Notes under the pieces: model-generated
Told to the model about the DNA's origin: nothing
Databases searched by the model: none
What the model saw: the letters and a program-made list of their open reading frames with translations, nothing else
Assembly: GCA_964486145.1 (NCBI GenBank)
Contig: CAZAMT010000012.1
Coordinates: 1-33,568, forward strand
Length of the DNA: 33,568 nt
Source: CAZAMT01 sp964486145
GTDB lineage: Bacteria > Bacteroidota > Bacteroidia > Bacteroidales > JAAAOM01
Reading direction: 5' to 3'
Shown here: one piece after another, positions 32,064-33,568 of the stretch
Numbering within the stretch: position 1 is the stretch's first letter
How the letters are laid out: the number at the start of each line of letters is the position of its first letter
Translations under genes and position numbers: made by a program

Positions 32064-33425
32064 CTATTCTTCAAACATTTTGTTAAAATCATCAATAGAT
32101 ACTTTTTTATCATCAATTTTTATTTCTTCCCTTATGTATCCAATCACCTTATCTTCAAAGGTTCGTTCTGCTAATCTTCTTGCTTCCTGCTCGTTTTGAA
32201 GGATTTGGCTGGCAAAGTTCACCAGTTGTTCTTCCGGAATGTTTAAAATGCCGTATTGTCTGTATTGCATCGTGGCCAAATCTTTTGCTTTGTTTAACAG
32301 ATCGTCTTTATCAATTTCAATGTTCTGCGTTTTCGCTATTTCATTTTTTATGAGTTGCCATTGTAGATCCTTTTCAAAACCTTCAAATTCCTTTTCAATT
32401 TGTTCGTCTGTTACCTCCTTTTCTTCGTTGGTTTCTTTCATCCATCGCTTCAGGAAATCAACCGGCAAATCCATTTTAAATTTGTCAATCATTGCATTGC
32501 GGGCATCGATCATAAACTTATATTCACTTTCATTTTTAAGGTTATATGCAATTTCTTCATCCAGTTTCTGATGAAATTCCTCTTCTGTTTTTACAAGATC
32601 TTTGCCATATAGTTTATCGAATAATTCCTGATTAACTTCCGCGTCTTTAAAAATGGATATTTCATTAATGGTTACAGCAAAATTAGGATTGATGTTTTCG
32701 ACTTCTTCCTTTTCTATTCCAAGAAGTCCACTTACTTCCATGTCGTTCGGAAACGCTTTTTTAACATCAATGGTCAATGTATCTCCTACTTTTGCGCCTT
32801 CAAACTGCTTCCTGATATCTTCATCTTTTATAATTTCTACAGACATTTTTGTATCCATTACCTCCAGTACATCACTTTCAGGATTTTCTTCACTGTTTAT
32901 ATTTTTCATATCCACAGAAAGCAATTCTTTCATTTCTTTCACCTCATCCATGTTGTCATAACTGCCATATTGTCGGGTATACTGATCGATGTATTTTTGG
33001 CGGAGTTCATCATTCACTTTGATGGTATAATAAGGCACTTTGTCGTTTTTTGTAAAAGAGATATCAAGATCAGGTGCTATTCCAATATCAAATACAAATT
33101 CAAATTCCTCGTTGATGTCCCAGTTTATCTCAGGTTGTTTATCCTTGTTTGGCAGAGGTTCACCCAGGATGTTAACCTCTTCTTTTTTAAAATAATCATT
33201 TAAGCTTTCACTTACTATTTTATTAATTTCATCAACAAGCACAGGTTTACGATACATTTTTTTTATCATTCCCATGGGTACTTTGCCGGGACGAAATCCG
33301 GGGATATTCGCTTTTTTCCGGTAATCCCTTAAAATAGTATTTACGCGCTCGTCATAATCTTCCTTTTCAACTTTTACCTTAAGAACTGCATTTAAATCAT
33401 CGATATTTTCCTTGGTAATATCCAT
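32064..33425 (-). CDS. tig: Trigger factor
   Basis: Ribosome-bound chaperone for nascent chains. 453 residues. The N-terminal ribosome-binding domain (about 1-120) carries the signature PGFRPGKVPMGMIKKMY (about 39-55). The middle region (about 150-250, GAKVGDTLTIDV) is where a FKBP-type PPIase domain lies in E. coli, but I do not see its active-site aromatic residues, so it is probably degenerate, as is common in this phylum. The C-terminal helical arms (about 265-453) follow, very rich in Lys and Glu. First gene of tig-clpP-clpX. Confidence 0.93.
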   Translation of the reverse strand: MDITKENIDDLNAVLKVKVEKEDYDERVNTILRDYRKKANIPGFRPGKVPMGMIKKMYRKPVLVDEINKIVSESLNDYFKKEEVNILGEPLPNKDKQPEINWDINEEFEFVFDIGIAPDLDISFTKNDKVPYYTIKVNDELRQKYIDQYTRQYGSYDNMDEVKEMKELLSVDMKNINSEENPESDVLEVMDTKMSVEIIKDEDIRKQFEGAKVGDTLTIDVKKAFPNDMEVSGLLGIEKEEVENINPNFAVTINEISIFKDAEVNQELFDKLYGKDLVKTEEEFHQKLDEEIAYNLKNESEYKFMIDARNAMIDKFKMDLPVDFLKRWMKETNEEKEVTDEQIEKEFEGFEKDLQWQLIKNEIAKTQNIEIDKDDLLNKAKDLATMQYRQYGILNIPEEQLVNFASQILQNEQEARRLAERTFEDKVIGYIREEIKIDDKKVSIDDFNKMFEE

Positions 33426-33460
33426 TTCAATAACATTAATTAGATTAATTTCAAACGTTT

Positions 33461-33504
33461 AAAAAACCGCGCAAAACCACATAAGACAGTGATTATGGCG
33501 GTTT
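33461..33504 (-). terminator. Possible terminator after tRNA-Leu
   Basis: On the minus strand AAACCGC (33504-33498) can pair with GCGGTTT (33470-33464), followed by TTT. An inner CATAA/TTATG helix fits in the loop. The stem is short and branched, so it is a weak candidate. It lies between the tRNA-Leu and tig. Confidence 0.4.
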
Positions 33505-33515
33505 GTTCAAAGATG

Positions 33516-33568
33516 TGCGGATGAAGGGACTCGAACCCCCACGCCCGAAGGCACTAGATCCTAAGTCT
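33516..33568 (-). tRNA. tRNA-Leu(UAG), partial, 3' portion
   Basis: Only the 3' part is in the window, running off the edge on the minus strand. The anticodon loop CTTAGGA gives anticodon TAG (33563-33561), then a long variable arm GTGCCTTCGGGC typical of class II tRNAs, a T arm GGGGGTTCGAGTCCC and the acceptor strand CATCCGC with discriminator A (33516). CCA is not encoded; CAT follows instead. Confidence 0.88.

Noticed and set aside
32239..32961. Plus-strand frames of 70-110 codons opposite tig with hydrophobic, Ser/Phe-rich translations.
   Set aside because: They come from reading the Lys/Glu-rich trigger factor codons in reverse; no independent evidence for genes.

Overview
The window looks like chromosomal DNA of a Bacteroidota (Bacteroidetes) bacterium. 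The evidence is AT-rich intergenic DNA, several copies of the group's -7 promoter element TAnnTTTG, few Shine-Dalgarno sequences, an outer-membrane beta-barrel protein of the DUF5723 type, a carboxypeptidase-regulatory-like (CarboxypepD_reg) domain protein and a trigger factor with a degenerate PPIase domain. I cannot place it below phylum; a Bacteroidales or Marinilabiliales-like lineage is a guess. Most of it is core genome. I see no insertion sequence, prophage, integrase, CRISPR array or other accessory system.

Layout. 1-3.2 kb (-): an outer-membrane barrel protein and a large lipoprotein. 3.4-3.95 kb (-): gmhA for LPS heptose synthesis. 4-9.95 kb (+): a voltage-gated-type potassium channel with a C-terminal zinc ribbon, a small membrane protein, mutL, two tandem rhomboid proteases and a membrane-anchored endonuclease/exonuclease/phosphatase protein. 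9.95-11.7 kb (-): a PLP-dependent threonine/serine dehydratase and a secreted regulatory-domain protein. 11.84-14.98 kb (+): a zinc operon, zur-yidD-znuA-znuC-znuB, with a perfect palindromic operator 9 bp before the zur start codon. 15-17.2 kb: a tandem universal stress protein, a VTT/DedA-like membrane protein and a gamma-glutamylcyclotransferase-like protein. 17.5-19.9 kb (+): dapD, a family 9 glycosyltransferase and a Sua5/YrdC protein, tightly packed. 19.9-22.3 kb: a Rieske-like lipoprotein (-), two uncharacterised proteins, greA and a HIT protein (+). 22.3-30.1 kb (-): a complete trp operon, trpE-G-D-C-F-B-A, ending in a DAHP synthase. 30.1-33.4 kb (-): tig-clpP-clpX. 33.5 kb to the edge (-): a partial tRNA-Leu(UAG).

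The most notable result is the trp operon leader at about 29.9-30.1 kb on the minus strand. It has a good Bacteroidota promoter, then a 19-codon reading frame with four consecutive Trp codons (MNVTNGAYWWWWLSFPGKT), then a long terminator hairpin. RNA segments 1:2, 2:3 and 3:4 can pair in mutually exclusive ways. This is a full ribosome-stalling attenuator of the enteric type, in a phylum where such control is not the textbook case. Other points are the Zur operator overlapping its own -7 box, a terminator-like hairpin at the predicted start of the greA transcript, a Crp/Fnr-like palindrome at the universal stress gene promoter, a Rieske-fold lipoprotein without the histidine ligands, and a MutL without the usual endonuclease residues.

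The parts fit ordinary physiology: aromatic amino acid synthesis controlled by charged tRNA-Trp supply, zinc uptake controlled by Zur, envelope biogenesis (gmhA, glycosyltransferase, lipoproteins, YidD), and protein quality control (trigger factor, ClpXP, rhomboids).
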